Assembly (NCBI RefSeq): GCF_000425645.1
Contig: NZ_AUDV01000008.1
Span: 62,001-126,000 of the forward strand
Length of the DNA: 64,000 bases
Source of the DNA: Gaetbulibacter saemankumensis DSM 17032
GTDB taxonomy: Bacteria; Bacteroidota; Bacteroidia; Flavobacteriales; Flavobacteriaceae
Direction: 5' to 3'
Part shown: piece by piece, positions 16,725-25,923 of the stretch
How positions within the stretch are numbered: position 1 is the first letter of the stretch
How the letters are laid out: every line of letters starts with the position of its first letter
Translations under genes and position numbers: made by a program
Notes under the pieces: model-generated
The model's database searches: none
Told to the model about the DNA's origin: nothing
The model's input: the letters and a program-made list of their open reading frames with translations, nothing else

Positions 16725-19187
16725 TTGAAAGCAAAATATTTAGCTCTTATCATAGCTCTAATTGGCACATCATATTTTAGTTTTTGTCAAACCGCTACTA
16801 TAAAGGGCATTATTTTAGATGAATTAAACACTCCCATTTCCAATGTTAACATTAAAGCTAATAATAATGGAACCATAACTAATAGCAATGGATTTTATTC
16901 ATTAAACATCCCGGCTAATCAAGATATATCTGTAGAATTCACACATATTTCTCACAAACGCATTATTAGTGTATTCAACTTAAAAAATGGAGAAAGTTTT
17001 GAATTTAACCCTGTAATGAGTACCACAATAGAGCAGATTGCCACAGTAACCATAAAATCATCTAAACAGAAAGAGGTTGAAGGCATTATTTCTTTAGAAC
17101 CTGAGGCCATAAGAAAAATTCCGGGAGCCAATGCCGGTGTTGAAAATTTACTTTTAACACTTCCTGGTGTCAGTAACAACAATGAACTTAGTACCCAATA
17201 TTCTGTTCGTGGAGGTAATTACGATGAAAACCTGGTGTATGTGAATGGGATTGAAGTTTATCGCCCTTTTCTTGTTCGCAGTGGTCAGCAAGAGGGACTG
17301 AGTTTTGTAAACACCAATCTAGTACAGAACGTCGATTTCTCAGCTGGGGGGTTTCAGGCTAAGTACGGTGATAAATTATCATCGGTTTTAGATATAACCT
17401 ACCGGACACCTTATCAATTTGAAACCAATGCCGACTTGAGTCTTCTAGGCGCAAGTGTTTCTGTAGAAGGAATTAGTAAAGATTCTAAATTTTCAGGTAT
17501 TATAGGAATGCGCTATAGAGACAATAGCTTACTGGTTAAAGCTAAAGAAACCGAAACTAATTTCAAACCTGCTTTTGCGGATATACAGGGATATTTTACT
17601 TATAAATTTTCTAGTAAATTTCATTTAAGCTTTTTAGGCAATGCGTCACTGAACAAATATGACTACCAACCTATTACCCGACAAACGAACTTCGGAACTT
17701 TAAGTGATCCTATCGCATTACTCATTTTTTATGAAGGTCAAGAAAAAGACCGATATCAAACATTATTCGGTGCTTTTAAAGGAACCTATTTTGCAAGTGA
17801 TGACTTAACTTTAAAACTAACCGCTTCTACGTATCATACCACTGAAGAAGAATATTTCGATATTCTTGCCCAATACCGATTAGGAGATGTTAATTCAAAC
17901 ATTGGTGATGAAAATCTAGGAGAAGTAGAATTTAGTGAAGGTGTAGGAAGCCAGTTAAATCATGGACGAAATGATTTAGATGCTTTAATTACTAACATTG
18001 AGCATACAGGTGATTTTAGAATTAACGACAACCACATAGAATGGGCCATAAAATACACCCATGAAGATATTCGAGATCGATTAATAGAATGGGAAGTTAT
18101 TGACTCGGCAGGCTTCTCCATTAGACCGCCAAAATTTACCCCTATAAATGAGCAACCTTATATACCTTATAGTGGACCTATTGAACCTTTTCGAAATGTA
18201 AGAACATTGAACAACACACAAATAAATCGTATTCAAGCTTATGCCCAATGGAGCAAACGTGCTTCTATTGGTTCTAGTGATGTTTGGTATAATGCAGGTG
18301 TAAGAGTTCATAACTGGACGGCAGATGGTCAAAACATATCTTCTACAAATCAGACTGTTTTTAGCCCAAGAGCTCAATTCGCTATAAAACCGGAATGGGA
18401 AAAAGATATGCTTTTCAGAATAGCATCAGGTCTATACTACCAACCTCCTTTTTACAGAGAACTTAGAGACGAAACAGGCACGATTCAACCGGATGTGAAA
18501 GCTCAAAAATCGTTTCATGTTGTATTGGGAAATGACTACAGTTTTAAAATGTGGGACCGACCATTTAAGTTAACATCTGAAGTTTACTATAAAAAGCTGA
18601 GTCATGTTAACACTTATACTCTCGAGAATGTTCGAATTAGATACCGTGCGTCTAATAATGCCAAAGCCTATGCATATGGCTTAGATATGAGATTGAATGG
18701 AGAATTTGTGCCCGGTACAGAATCATGGTTTAGTTTTGGTTATCTTAAAACTGAAGAAAATATTGATAACCGAGGTTATATTGCACGCCCAACTGACCAA
18801 CGTTTAAAATTTGCGGCATTATTTCAAGATTACATTCCTAACGTACCCAACTTAAAAGTGTATTTGAATTTGGTTTACAATACAGGCTTACCTGGAGGCT
18901 CTCCCAGTTATGCCGATTCTTATGAGTATCAAAACAGACTCCCAGATTATAAACGAGCTGATTTAGGTTTGCAGCTAGTTTTGGTAGGCGATAATAAAAT
19001 TTACAATCATGGCTGGAGAAAACCTTTTAAATATCTTTCTTTAGGATTTGAATTGTACAATATGTTCGATGTTCAAAATTCCATTACCAACACCTGGGTG
19101 CGCGATGTATATACTAAAAGGCAATATGCTATACCAAACTATTTAACCCCGCGTGTTTTTAACCTAAGAACTACAATGAAATTTTAA
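16725..19187 (+). CDS. TonB-dependent receptor with carboxypeptidase-like domain
   Basis: This outer-membrane receptor is about 820 residues long. After a signal peptide ending SFCQ comes a carboxypeptidase-regulatory-like beta-sandwich (ATIKGIILDELNTPISNVNI), then a plug domain with VRGGNYDENLVYVNGIEVYRP-type strands, then a 22-strand barrel ending in Phe. The TTG at 16725, 10 bp past the previous stop, gives a clean signal peptide (MKAKYLALIIAL). The ATG at 16656 would overlap the M23 gene by 59 bp and add an unlikely leader. No SusD gene is adjacent, so it is not a standard polysaccharide locus. The substrate is unknown. Confidence 0.88.
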   Translation: MKAKYLALIIALIGTSYFSFCQTATIKGIILDELNTPISNVNIKANNNGTITNSNGFYSLNIPANQDISVEFTHISHKRIISVFNLKNGESFEFNPVMSTTIEQIATVTIKSSKQKEVEGIISLEPEAIRKIPGANAGVENLLLTLPGVSNNNELSTQYSVRGGNYDENLVYVNGIEVYRPFLVRSGQQEGLSFVNTNLVQNVDFSAGGFQAKYGDKLSSVLDITYRTPYQFETNADLSLLGASVSVEGISKDSKFSGIIGMRYRDNSLLVKAKETETNFKPAFADIQGYFTYKFSSKFHLSFLGNASLNKYDYQPITRQTNFGTLSDPIALLIFYEGQEKDRYQTLFGAFKGTYFASDDLTLKLTASTYHTTEEEYFDILAQYRLGDVNSNIGDENLGEVEFSEGVGSQLNHGRNDLDALITNIEHTGDFRINDNHIEWAIKYTHEDIRDRLIEWEVIDSAGFSIRPPKFTPINEQPYIPYSGPIEPFRNVRTLNNTQINRIQAYAQWSKRASIGSSDVWYNAGVRVHNWTADGQNISSTNQTVFSPRAQFAIKPEWEKDMLFRIASGLYYQPPFYRELRDETGTIQPDVKAQKSFHVVLGNDYSFKMWDRPFKLTSEVYYKKLSHVNTYTLENVRIRYRASNNAKAYAYGLDMRLNGEFVPGTESWFSFGYLKTEENIDNRGYIARPTDQRLKFAALFQDYIPNVPNLKVYLNLVYNTGLPGGSPSYADSYEYQNRLPDYKRADLGLQLVLVGDNKIYNHGWRKPFKYLSLGFELYNMFDVQNSITNTWVRDVYTKRQYAIPNYLTPRVFNLRTTMKF

Positions 19188-19262
19188 TCATATCTAATAA
19201 AACCCTTATATTTAAAGTAGATAACCTCGTTATTCTTTACAATATTTGTTTAAATTTAAGGT

Positions 19263-20897
19263 ATGAAAATCTCTATTCACGCGACATTAATCTTATTTTT
19301 ATTTTACCACTACTCTATTTTTGCACAAAAAATAGATCCTAATAATTTAATTATTAATAATGTTAGAATTATTTCAAATACTTCTGACACCACTTATGTT
19401 GAAGCTTCTATTTTTATAAAAGATAATATCGTTAAACTGGTTTCTCGAGAACGTTTAAACTTAAAAGATACTTATATGTTAGACGCGAGAGGCGGATATC
19501 TTTTAGGTCATTTAGTAATTAATGAAAGCCCAAGGTTTGTTATATTAAAACAGGATCCTAGAAAAAACTTTAGAGTATTAATATCATTCGAATCGAATAC
19601 GATTTTTGCTATTGAAGGTGGTATTATTCATAGAAACCGCCTAAATAAAGACTACGGCACAACTAACGATAAAACGCCCTCTGAAACAATAAAATGGCTT
19701 GCTTACCAACCTCCTCCAGTATCACTACCCTTATCGTATTCGAACTCTAAAAAATGGAACTATTTGGATACGAAATATTTTAGCACCTTGTTTTTTTCGG
19801 CTTTAGGTTTAGATCGATTATACTGGTTGTCTCAAAATAATTCAAGTAAAGACCAAATAGGTAATCTAAATTCAAACGCTGGAGGAACTGTCCGTGGGTT
19901 TAGACTAGGATTGCTAGGTAAAATAAAAACATTTAAAACCCCTTGGAGCTATACTTTTTTTATCGCATCAAATGCCTATGATAAAAATTTTGAATCTGGA
20001 AATTTGAAAAATTTTATTCTATTTGATTATCGTCTAGATATACCTTTGTTTGATAAATACACCTTAAGTATTGGAAAACAAAAAGAACCTATTTCTTTTG
20101 GACGCATTCCTTCTTCTTTATTTGTACCTATGCAGGAACGTGTTTCAGATGCCTTTTTAAATTCACGAAATATTGGTGTACAGTTAAGTGGAAACATGTT
20201 AGGAAATAAAATGTCATGGATTATTGGAGCCTATAACTCTTGGTTTGAAAATTCGGGAAATTTTAGTGAAAATGAAACGGCCTTCATTTCAAGACTCACC
20301 GGTGTAGTTTATGATAAAACCCAGTATAGTACCTTAGTTCATATTGGTTTAGGTAATAGGTTTGGTTTGGGAGGACAAGACATAAACTACAGAATAAAAC
20401 CTGAGTTTCAAAAATCAATACCTTTTTTAGAAACAGGACTAATAAAAAGAGACTTCGTAAATTTGTTAGCCCCCGAAATTAGTTTTTTACGAGGGCCCTT
20501 TTGGTTCTTTTCAGAATACAATTGGAATTATGTAAACGCAACAAGCGATTATAATTACAGCTTCAATTCGTTTCAAATCACAGGCTCCTGGGTACTTACT
20601 GGAGAACACAGAAGTTATAATTACAGGAATGGAACAGTAAACCCTATAGAAATTTCTAACATGGTAACCCATGGTGGTTGGGGAGCTGTAGAGTTTGCCT
20701 TACGCTATTCTAATTATAATTTAAACAGTAATGATATTAAGGCCGGTAATATGAATATTTATTCAGCTGGCCTTAATTGGTGGTTAACAAATCAAATGAT
20801 GCTGAGTCTTAATTATCGATATATTAGAACAAATGCAGCCAATCAATTAGGGATAGCTAATGGATTAAATACAAGAATATTACTTATTCTTGATTAA
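19263..20897 (+). CDS. OprO/OprP-like porin with amidohydrolase-like N-terminal segment
   Basis: This 544-residue protein has a signal peptide (to IFAQ). From about residue 170 to the end it is rich in amphipathic strands with Trp and Tyr, including YTLSIGKQKEPISFGRI, resembling phosphate-selective porins, and is probably an outer-membrane barrel. Residues about 25-125 are different. Segments such as NNVRIISNTSD, DARGGYLLGHL and RFVILKQDPRKNFRVLIS, then FAIEGGIIHRN, match the two halves of the beta-sandwich that flanks the TIM barrel of amidohydrolases. The catalytic barrel and metal ligands are absent. The small domain may cap or anchor the porin. The porin call is from pattern only. Confidence 0.65.
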   Translation: MKISIHATLILFLFYHYSIFAQKIDPNNLIINNVRIISNTSDTTYVEASIFIKDNIVKLVSRERLNLKDTYMLDARGGYLLGHLVINESPRFVILKQDPRKNFRVLISFESNTIFAIEGGIIHRNRLNKDYGTTNDKTPSETIKWLAYQPPPVSLPLSYSNSKKWNYLDTKYFSTLFFSALGLDRLYWLSQNNSSKDQIGNLNSNAGGTVRGFRLGLLGKIKTFKTPWSYTFFIASNAYDKNFESGNLKNFILFDYRLDIPLFDKYTLSIGKQKEPISFGRIPSSLFVPMQERVSDAFLNSRNIGVQLSGNMLGNKMSWIIGAYNSWFENSGNFSENETAFISRLTGVVYDKTQYSTLVHIGLGNRFGLGGQDINYRIKPEFQKSIPFLETGLIKRDFVNLLAPEISFLRGPFWFFSEYNWNYVNATSDYNYSFNSFQITGSWVLTGEHRSYNYRNGTVNPIEISNMVTHGGWGAVEFALRYSNYNLNSNDIKAGNMNIYSAGLNWWLTNQMMLSLNYRYIRTNAANQLGIANGLNTRILLILD

Positions 20898-20966
20898 ATA
20901 ACACTTAAACATATGCACATTGATATCTATCTAAAATCACATGTTATACAACTCTAAATGTTTAAA

Positions 20967-21716
20967 TTACCTAGCTTTATGTGTGCGAGTGATTATATAC
21001 CTGATATCATAAATTTCAGCAGAATAGTCGGAAACTATTTTAACCATTCCTCCATTGGTTTCCCAAGTATCTAGTGTATAAGCGTCAAATGAACTGACAT
21101 AATAATGCTCTACATTCAAACCTTTTGAGGTTATGAAATCTCTTTTATATATTTCTCCAACAGCTCCACCAATATCTATAGCAACAGTTATTTTAGTAGT
21201 CTGATTAACGGTTGGCCTTATTTTAAATTCTATAACTACATTTATTCCATCACCATTTCTACCTGTAATTACAGAATTAGTGGCATCATAAAATTCAGTT
21301 ATATCTATTGGTTTTTGGCTATCTCTTACGGTATTTGCGGCATTTGGTAAAGTCACTTTATTATTAGCTGTTAACGTAAATGGATTGCTAGAGGTATAAA
21401 CACCATCTGTATAGTCAGCCCATCCCGTATAATCATTTAATGAATTTTCACCAATAAGTTTTACCCAGTTACCACCATTATAATGATAAAATGCTTTTAT
21501 ATCGGTATCGTACACTAAAAGACCATCTGCCGGACTGGATATACCACTTCTTTGAGTTGAAGTCATTCTAGGGGTTAGAATACCTTGTGTTGTGGAAGAT
21601 ACATCCAAAATAGAGGAAACATCTGGAGAGGTAGTACCGATACCTACTTGAGCCTCAACATTTTTTGCTAATAATAGGCTCACTAATAAAAGGAAAGGGA
21701 AAATTAATTTTTTCAT
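20967..21716 (-). CDS. Secreted protein with Bacteroidota VGIGTT...LDV N-terminal repeat
   Basis: This 249-residue exported protein has a signal peptide ending VEAQ, directly followed by VGIGTTSPDVSSILDVSS and GILTPRMT. That motif starts many Bacteroidota surface and tail-fibre-like proteins. The middle has YHYNGGNWVKL, seen in the same family. The rest is beta-rich with no known domain. The start at 21716 was chosen because the signal peptide begins there; an ATG 7 codons earlier would be a longer alternative. Its role is unknown, probably cell-surface. It is divergent from a T9SS cargo gene. Confidence 0.75.
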   Translation of the reverse strand: MKKLIFPFLLLVSLLLAKNVEAQVGIGTTSPDVSSILDVSSTTQGILTPRMTSTQRSGISSPADGLLVYDTDIKAFYHYNGGNWVKLIGENSLNDYTGWADYTDGVYTSSNPFTLTANNKVTLPNAANTVRDSQKPIDITEFYDATNSVITGRNGDGINVVIEFKIRPTVNQTTKITVAIDIGGAVGEIYKRDFITSKGLNVEHYYVSSFDAYTLDTWETNGGMVKIVSDYSAEIYDIRYIITRTHKAR

Positions 21717-21778
21717 GTTTTTAGATATTTTTAACAATTCACAGCGTCAAATATATACAATTATCGATTAAATGCAAA

Positions 21779-21836
21779 AAATACAGATAAAATGCATGAT
21801 TTTATTTTTTTTTATTTTTTTTTAACATACATTTGG
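21779..21836. promoter_or_regulatory. AT tracts in divergent promoter region
   Basis: The 168 bp between two divergent genes for secreted proteins contains a palindrome (TAAAAT then CATG then ATTTTA, about 21789-21805). It is followed by three T-runs of 4, 9 and 9-10 bases. No clear TAnnTTTG box was found. The tracts could act as an UP-like element or be slippage-prone. Confidence 0.35.
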
Positions 21837-21884
21837 ATAGTCAAAAAAATAGCATTCAGACACTAATTAATTTAAAATTACCTT

Positions 21885-22583
21885 ATGAAACTTATTACCA
21901 AACTATATGTTAGCTTCGTATTATTATTTACCACTATCGGGTTTTCTCAAGATTTTGTTTTAAAAAATGGTGAAGATATCCAGTTAATTAGTAATACCAA
22001 TTTTTATGTAAACGGTCTTACACTCACTCCAAGTACAGATTACTTAATTACTTCTGAAAATGCAATTTCAACAACATCTACACCTATAAATAGCAACAGT
22101 ATAAGCAGAGTAATAACAACTCAAAATCCAATAGATAATTTTCAAGGTATTATTACTCTATTTTATGAAGATTTCGAATTGAATGGTATTTCGGAGAATA
22201 ATTTAGAATTGCAACTAAAAAATGAATCTGATATTTGGACTAATTATACATCAACCATTGATGCTGTAAATAATAGTTTATCTTATAATTTTATTTCACC
22301 AGTAAGTTTTTCAGGAATCACTGGAGGTGATAGTGCTACACTTTCATTGAACAATCTCACTTTAAATAACATTAAAATACATCCTAATCCTACTCATTCT
22401 ATCATTTATTTAAATAGTAAAGCAGATATTACATCCACTCTTTATAATAGTATTGGCAGAAAGATTAAACAAACTAACCATAAAGAAATAAATCTTAAAA
22501 ACTTAGCTTCAGGCACCTATTTATTGCATATTACCGATAACAAAACGAACGCTTTTGTTACTCATAAAGTTGTAAAATATTAA
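21885..22583 (+). CDS. T9SS type A sorting domain-containing protein
   Basis: This 232-residue secreted protein has a signal peptide (to GFSQ), a beta-rich body, and a C-terminal domain of about 75 residues. The C-terminal domain begins KIHPNPTHSIIYL and contains IGRKIKQ and ASGTYLLHI, the pattern of the type A type IX secretion sorting signal. It is therefore exported across the outer membrane by T9SS and attached to the surface or released. No enzyme domain is recognisable in the body. The stop codon shares TTAA with the convergent cysteine desulfurase gene. Confidence 0.88.
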   Translation: MKLITKLYVSFVLLFTTIGFSQDFVLKNGEDIQLISNTNFYVNGLTLTPSTDYLITSENAISTTSTPINSNSISRVITTQNPIDNFQGIITLFYEDFELNGISENNLELQLKNESDIWTNYTSTIDAVNNSLSYNFISPVSFSGITGGDSATLSLNNLTLNNIKIHPNPTHSIIYLNSKADITSTLYNSIGRKIKQTNHKEINLKNLASGTYLLHITDNKTNAFVTHKVVKY

Positions 22584-23719
22584 AATCCCCCTTTTAAAAC
22601 CTCGATTACATAATCGACCTCTTCTTTAGTATTATAAATACTAAATGAAAATCGTAAGGATGGTTTTAAGAGGTCCTCACTAGATAATATTTCTGTAAGT
22701 ACATGTGATGATTTTGTGCTTCCACTTTGGCAAGCACTCCCTCTTGAGCAGGCAATTCCTTTTAAGTCTAATTGAAACAAAATCATTCCGGCCTTATCTG
22801 CCGCCATAGGTAAACAAATATTTACGATGGTATATATACTGGAATTCAAATCAGCCGAAGTACCATTAAATGTCACACCAGGAATTTCACGTGTTATAGA
22901 TTTTATAAAATAATCCTTTAAGGCTGTTATGTAGACAGATTCTTCAGAGAGGTTCTTATAAGCAAGATTTAGTGCGGTCTCTAACCCAACAATATTATGA
23001 ACACTCTCGGTTCCTGCTCGAAGCCCACGCTCCTGTTGACCTCCAATAATTATTGGTTTCAAGCCTGAATTCTTTCTTATAAAAGCAAAACCAACTCCTT
23101 TAGGTCCGTGAAATTTATGGGCCGAAGCAGCCAGGAAATCAATAGGAATTTCTTGTAAATCAATATTGTAATGACCAATAGCCTGAACGGCATCGGTATG
23201 AAATAAAGCATTATGTTCCTGGCATATATTGGCTACAGATTTTAAATCTAATAAATTGCCAATTTCATTATTGACATACATTAAACTAACCAAGGTTTTT
23301 TGCTCAGAATCTAACAATTCTTTTAAATGCATCAGGTTTACAACGCCATTAGCATCTAACTGCACATATTCAACAGAAATATTATATTCAACTTTAAGAG
23401 CTTCTAAACTTTCTAAAACCGCATGATGTTCAATTTTAGAGGTAATTATACGTTCAACTTTTAAGTCTCTAACAGCACTTCTTAATATTAAATTATCCGA
23501 TTCGGTGCCTCCCGAAGTAAATATAATTTCGCCTTCAGATACATTAAACCATGAAGCAATAGCTTTCCTTGATTTTTCGACAAGTGATTTAGAAGATCGA
23601 CCTAAACTATATGAAGATGAAGGATTTCCAAAGTTATTCTTCAACACGTTATGCATTTTATCGATTACCTCTTCTCTTACCGGCGTAGTAGCTGCATTAT
23701 CAAAATATACCTGTTTCAT
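22580..23719 (-). CDS. Cysteine desulfurase family protein (NifS/IscS-like)
   Basis: This 379-residue PLP enzyme releases sulfur from cysteine for Fe-S clusters or tRNA thiolation. The N-terminal DNAATTPV, the TSGGTESDNL segment, HKFHGPKGVG with the Schiff-base Lys, and the RAGTESVHN motif are all present. The mobile-loop cysteine lies in SRGSACQSGS, so the persulfide-forming Cys is present. There is no IscU or Isc regulator gene nearby, so it may serve a stand-alone purpose. A typical length is 380-400. It converges with the T9SS gene with a 4 bp overlap. Confidence 0.92.
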   Translation of the reverse strand: MKQVYFDNAATTPVREEVIDKMHNVLKNNFGNPSSSYSLGRSSKSLVEKSRKAIASWFNVSEGEIIFTSGGTESDNLILRSAVRDLKVERIITSKIEHHAVLESLEALKVEYNISVEYVQLDANGVVNLMHLKELLDSEQKTLVSLMYVNNEIGNLLDLKSVANICQEHNALFHTDAVQAIGHYNIDLQEIPIDFLAASAHKFHGPKGVGFAFIRKNSGLKPIIIGGQQERGLRAGTESVHNIVGLETALNLAYKNLSEESVYITALKDYFIKSITREIPGVTFNGTSADLNSSIYTIVNICLPMAADKAGMILFQLDLKGIACSRGSACQSGSTKSSHVLTEILSSEDLLKPSLRFSFSIYNTKEEVDYVIEVLKGGF

Positions 23720-23794
23720 AAAATTATTTTCTACTACAAAATTAGTCAGAATAAAATTATTATCAATAAGCTACGTTATAAATAACAATTCCAT

Positions 23795-23802
23795 TATTTT
23801 TG
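23795..23802 (+). promoter_or_regulatory. -7 box of the lipoprotein gene
   Basis: TATTTTTG matches TAnnTTTG, 20 bp upstream of the ATG at 23823. Confidence 0.5.
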
Positions 23803-23822
23803 CCCTAAAATCAATAATTACC

Positions 23823-24740
23823 ATGCGTAAAATATTTTACTTTTTTATTGCTGCTACATTAATTTTCAATTTATCATGTGATGATGGGGATATCTTAACT
23901 GTTGAATTCGATTTCGATGATACCTTTCAAGTTTGTGGTATAAATGATTTGGTTTTTTCGAAAGCAAAAGATAATCCTTCTGAAACTTTATCCGTTAAAA
24001 TATCAGGGGTAAAATTAGAAGACATTTTACAAGTTGGTGAAGATAATACATATTTAGAAACCTTTAACTTAAGCAATTCAAACCCATTTAATTACAGAAC
24101 CTATTTCAATACCTCGTTACCTTCCAGCATTTTTTGTAACGACGTACCTAATGCTGAATTAAAAATAAAAGACGACTACGAAAGCACAAGTGGTAAAGTT
24201 GAAATTAGCACAGTTTTAGCGGAAGATGACAACGATGGTATTCCAGCCGAATTAGAAGATATAAATGGGAACGGAAATTTAGATGATGATGATACTGATG
24301 GTGATGGCATTCCTAATTACCTAGATTTTGATGATGATGGCGATAACATACGCACTATAGACGAAAAACCAGATCCTAACAAAGATGGCGTATTAGATGA
24401 TGCACAAGATACTGATGGTGATGGTATTCCTGATTATTTAGACACCGATGATGATGGCGATGGTGTAAATACCAGAGATGAAGAAAACGAGTCTCAAGAC
24501 CAAAATCCTGCCAATGATATTTCTGACCCAGAAGTAGGTCCAGACTACTTAAATCCGACTGTTTTTACGGTAGTTAATGCTACGGCTTATAGAGAACACA
24601 CTATTAATCAAACCTATTTAATTACGTTAACGATATTTGATTTCGATTTAGATATTATTTCTTTAGATGAGTTCAATTTTGGGCTTCTGAAAGATAGTCG
24701 CCTAAACAACTTTAGAAAAGAAACGCCGGCATTTAATTAA
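23823..24740 (+). CDS. Lipoprotein with aspartate-rich thrombospondin type 3-like repeats
   Basis: This protein of about 305 residues has a lipoprotein signal peptide (IFNLSC, with Cys as acylation site). An earlier start at 23505 is open but would put the signal peptide more than 100 residues inside, so the ATG at 23823 is preferred. The middle carries repeats of the type DTDGDGIPNYLDFDDDGD and DTDGDGIPDYLDTDDDGDG, i.e. calcium-binding thrombospondin type 3/EF-hand-like motifs. This suggests a calcium-dependent stalk on the outer membrane. The N-terminal 130 residues have no recognised domain. Confidence 0.82.
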   Translation: MRKIFYFFIAATLIFNLSCDDGDILTVEFDFDDTFQVCGINDLVFSKAKDNPSETLSVKISGVKLEDILQVGEDNTYLETFNLSNSNPFNYRTYFNTSLPSSIFCNDVPNAELKIKDDYESTSGKVEISTVLAEDDNDGIPAELEDINGNGNLDDDDTDGDGIPNYLDFDDDGDNIRTIDEKPDPNKDGVLDDAQDTDGDGIPDYLDTDDDGDGVNTRDEENESQDQNPANDISDPEVGPDYLNPTVFTVVNATAYREHTINQTYLITLTIFDFDLDIISLDEFNFGLLKDSRLNNFRKETPAFN

Positions 24741-25300
24741 ATTCTTTCTGCATTCTGATAGATATATACTTCGGTAGCACCAAGACCGTACTTTTGATAA
24801 TTGGCATCATAATATTTAACATTATTATATCTACCAAATAGATACTCCAATTCTACCTTTAGTACACCCTCTCCAACTCCATGAATGAACACCACTTTTT
24901 GAATGCGTTTAGACATGGCATATTCCAACTGTCTGCGTGCTGTATCTAGTTGCAGGGTTAACATATCATAATTAGACATCCCTCTGGAAGATTTAACCAA
25001 TTGGTGAATATGTAAATCGACTTCCATAGTAGGTTCGTAACGCTCTTTGGCACGTTTCTTATTTTGCCTACGACGAATAGATTCTTCTTTTTCTGATATC
25101 ACATTGAGCGCACTAGGAATGGAAAGAAACTCCTTTTTCAAACTATTTTGCGATGATGATTTAACCAATTCAGAAGAGTTAAAGTCAAGTACAAAACCAT
25201 CTTCTGTTTCAATAGAAACCGTATCCTTAACTACTTTAGTTACAACCCCTGAAATAGCTTCATCTAGCACATATACCTTATCACCTATTGTGAAATTCAT
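24737..25300 (-). CDS. Smr domain-containing protein
   Basis: This 187-residue protein has an N-terminal part with a short beta-barrel (IGDKVYVLDEAISGVVTKV), a linker with basic coiled residues, and a C-terminal Smr (MutS2-type nuclease) domain containing VVFIHGVGEGVLKVELE. The typical Smr loop LDLHG is replaced by DLHIH at the domain start. Smr proteins cleave branched nucleic acid or RNA at stalled ribosomes. The activity of this type is not known. Its stop shares TTAA with the convergent lipoprotein gene. It follows a small membrane protein gene with a 3 bp gap. Confidence 0.85.
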   Translation of the reverse strand: MNFTIGDKVYVLDEAISGVVTKVVKDTVSIETEDGFVLDFNSSELVKSSSQNSLKKEFLSIPSALNVISEKEESIRRRQNKKRAKERYEPTMEVDLHIHQLVKSSRGMSNYDMLTLQLDTARRQLEYAMSKRIQKVVFIHGVGEGVLKVELEYLFGRYNNVKYYDANYQKYGLGATEVYIYQNAERI

Positions 25301-25303
25301 AAA

Positions 25304-25495
25304 TTATACGTTATCGATATCTTGATTTTCTTCTTCTTTAGTTCTACTTGGTACTTTTTTAGATATTCTATAAACACCAATCATAAGTAATACGATACCT
25401 AAAATTAATATAAACTGGTTTTGGTCTGCCTCCGCTTTAGCATAAACCGCTACAATTGCTCCAATTAATATAAGAATATAATTAAGATATTTCAT
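25304..25495 (-). CDS. Small two-helix membrane protein
   Basis: This 63-residue protein has two hydrophobic segments (about 4-20 and 28-45) and a charged C-terminal tail with Lys/Arg then Asp/Glu. No family is recognised. It sits 3 bp upstream of the Smr gene, so both are probably expressed together. A function cannot be assigned. Confidence 0.65.
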   Translation of the reverse strand: MKYLNYILILIGAIVAVYAKAEADQNQFILILGIVLLMIGVYRISKKVPSRTKEEENQDIDNV

Positions 25496-25627
25496 TGCAT
25501 TTAATTTTTAGGCTACAAAACTAATCGAATTATAACTTAAATTCCGACTTTCACCACAAATTAATCGCATTCCTATTAGACCTTTCCTCATAAATTATAT
25601 AAATTTGAAATTAATGAAGCAAATTTT

Positions 25628-25912
25628 ATGACGAATATAGATGATTTGATGATTCCCTGTTTAAACAAAAAGTTTTTTGGGTTTGAGTGTATGGGCTGTG
25701 GATTTCAACGTGCATTTTCGCTATTACTTAAGGGAGAATTTATAGAAGCCTTTTTTATGTATCCTGCCATATACACCTTAATACCTTTATTTAGTACTAT
25801 ATTATTATCTTTCTTCGTAAAATTTAAATACTCACAAAAACTAATTAATTTTTTAGCTATCACTTCTATAAGTATTATTGTAATTAGCTTTTTAATTAAA
25901 AAACTATACTAA
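25628..25912 (+). CDS. DUF2752 domain-containing membrane protein
   Basis: This 94-residue protein has the DUF2752 hallmark, here FFGFECMGCGFQRAFSLLLKG (in parts: a Cys before, then CMGCG and RA). Two to three hydrophobic helices follow. The family consists of small membrane proteins of unknown function, often beside interferon-induced-transmembrane-like or TM2-type proteins. It is followed 11 bp later by a CCC-motif membrane protein gene. The upstream region shows a possible start only at this ATG. Confidence 0.8.
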   Translation: MTNIDDLMIPCLNKKFFGFECMGCGFQRAFSLLLKGEFIEAFFMYPAIYTLIPLFSTILLSFFVKFKYSQKLINFLAITSISIIVISFLIKKLY

Positions 25913-25923
25913 CTTAATCCATC

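Noticed and set aside
20967-21716. Phage tail fibre gene
   Set aside because: The VGIGTT motif occurs in many exported chromosomal Bacteroidota proteins, a signal peptide is present, and no other phage gene is near.
23505-23822. N-terminal extension of the lipoprotein gene by about 106 codons
   Set aside because: The extension overlaps the cysteine desulfurase on the other strand and would bury the lipoprotein signal peptide. A -7 box and an ATG sit at the right place for the shorter form.
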